Assembly: GCA_021789755.1 (NCBI GenBank)
Contig: JAJYJD010000193.1
Coordinates: 1 to 6,792, forward strand
Length of the DNA stretch: 6,792 bases
Origin: Bacteroidota bacterium
Lineage (GTDB): Bacteria; Bacteroidota; Ignavibacteria; Kryptoniales; JAKASW01
Direction: 5' to 3'
Below are positions 6,041 to 6,792 of this stretch, piece by piece (position 1 is the stretch's first letter; every line of letters begins with the position of its first letter). Position numbers and translations under genes: made by a program. The notes beneath the pieces were generated by a model. It was not told where the DNA came from and searched no databases. It saw only the letters and a list, made by a program, of their open reading frames with translations.

Positions 6041-6792
6041 TTAGGATACAAAACCTAGGATAGCTTGAACTATGAATTCACGTGCCTCCCGGCTTACGGG
6101 CGACCCATGGTCAAAATTTTTCTTCTTCTCTATTTTCAGCTTAGATAAATGACTGGTTTTCCTTATGAACTGAAGTTTCCCGCTTTGTTCCAATTCAAGA
6201 TCGATCAGAGGCGGTTCGCTGCAGAAGATGCTATATGCGGGAGTATTAAGTATTGCTGCCTCTCGAAGCATAGTCCCACCCCCCGAGATAACAAGGTCAG
6301 CCTTGCATATCAGGGCCCTTCCATTTACAGGTTTATCAAGAACTATGAAGTGGCATTTTGTCGAGGGGCCTTTAATGAAGTCCTCAACTTTCTTCGTGTC
6401 CTCAGCCGACCTTGGAAGAAATACAATAGTACATCGTGAATCCCGCAATGTCCTAAGCACCTCTAAAAAGATCACGTCACTGTCCGGGGAGTGGTAGTTA
6501 GCAACGAAGCTCGGCGGCCTGAGAACAACTAAAGGTATTTTGCTTTCAAAGGGAAAGCCTAAATCTGGACTTTTCCTGCATTCCATTGGGTTGCTATCGG
6601 AAAGATATACTTGTTCTTTGATTCCCGGGTAGAATCTGATGGTTTTACTCTCCTTGAATTTGTCCTTCAGGGCCTCCGGTGCGAGCACGAGATCGCTGAG
6701 CCCGAAGAGAATTCTTAACTCCGTATGCTCGTAGTCGAATCCTGACACGACAGGGATTCGAAGTAGCTTCGCCGCGATAATGCCGGACCTTG
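6041..6792 (-). CDS. DUF354 family protein (UDP-GlcNAc 2-epimerase-like GT-B fold), 5' end outside window
   Basis: The reading frame stays open from the TAA at 6041 to the right edge of the window, giving about 250 codons of the C-terminal part; the GTG at 6748 is an internal Val, since RSGIIAAKLLRIPVVSGFDY reads straight through it in family style. Recognisable DUF354 blocks are IPVVSGFDYEHTE, FYPGIKEQVYL, VVLRPPS with a downstream YHSPDS, IVFLPRS and the strongly conserved GGGTMLREAAILNTPAYSIF (about 50 residues from the C-terminus). DUF354 proteins resemble UDP-GlcNAc 2-epimerases and GT-B glycosyltransferases and often lie in polysaccharide clusters; their reaction is not settled, so I name no substrate. 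A 2-epimerase step would fit the WbpB/E/D-type genes next door (compare WbpI), but this is speculation. Sampled stretches look somewhat less GC-rich than the regulator gene. The gene is 12 nt from the aminotransferase and probably in the same transcript. Confidence 0.88.
   Translation of the reverse strand, partial: RSGIIAAKLLRIPVVSGFDYEHTELRILFGLSDLVLAPEALKDKFKESKTIRFYPGIKEQVYLSDSNPMECRKSPDLGFPFESKIPLVVLRPPSFVANYHSPDSDVIFLEVLRTLRDSRCTIVFLPRSAEDTKKVEDFIKGPSTKCHFIVLDKPVNGRALICKADLVISGGGTMLREAAILNTPAYSIFCSEPPLIDLELEQSGKLQFIRKTSHLSKLKIEKKKNFDHGSPVSREAREFIVQAILGFVS

Noticed and set aside
6746..6748. GTG as the start of the DUF354 gene
   Set aside because: The frame continues upstream with family-like sequence (IIAAKLLRIPVV) to the window edge, so the GTG is an internal Val and the gene is cut by the window.

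Overview
This 6.8 kb window holds six genes, all on the minus strand and transcribed from right to left. They form the downstream part of a surface-polysaccharide gene cluster, followed by a transcriptional regulator. In transcript order they are: a DUF354 protein related to UDP-GlcNAc 2-epimerases, cut by the window edge (6792-6041); a DegT/DnrJ/EryC1 PLP-dependent sugar aminotransferase (6028-4781); a membrane polyprenyl-phosphate sugar phosphotransferase that would start glycan assembly (4704-3295); a Gfo/Idh/MocA NAD-dependent sugar dehydrogenase (3271-2270); a left-handed beta-helix sugar N-acetyltransferase (2257-1757); and an NtrC-type response regulator (1530-178).

The dehydrogenase, aminotransferase and acetyltransferase are the three enzyme classes that turn UDP-GlcNAc uronic acid into a 3-acetamido sugar nucleotide (WbpB/WbpE/WbpD, also called WlbA/WlbC/WlbB). 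The likely job of the locus is therefore to make a 2,3-diacetamido-uronic-acid-type donor and load the first sugar onto undecaprenyl phosphate. The 6-dehydrogenase (WbpA type), flippase, polymerase and most glycosyltransferases are not here and presumably lie beyond the right edge. Gene spacing is tight: 12 nt between DUF354 and DegT, 23 nt between phosphotransferase and dehydrogenase, and 12 nt between dehydrogenase and acetyltransferase. There is a 76 nt gap before the phosphotransferase, holding a plausible sigma-70-like promoter, and a 226 nt gap before the regulator.

The most unusual gene is the regulator. It keeps the three-domain layout of a sigma-54 activator (receiver, AAA+, Fis-type HTH), but the residues needed for normal work have been replaced: the receiver acidic pair, the sigma-54-contacting GAFTGA loop, both Walker B acidic residues, the glutamate-switch Asn, sensor I Asn and one arginine finger. 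Reading frame, Walker A, sensor II and HTH are intact, so it looks like a repurposed pseudo-ATPase DNA-binding protein rather than decay. A second oddity is the aminotransferase, which carries two in-frame insertions made of short direct repeats (a TGATAATTG duplication and a four-copy heptamer array).

Organism: base composition looks close to half GC. The gene styles and the AAAGGTC/TGATAATTG repeat words remind me of the Bacteroidetes-Chlorobi-Ignavibacteria (FCB) side of the tree, but this is an impression and not a firm assignment. I saw no RNA genes, CRISPR arrays or insertion sequences.
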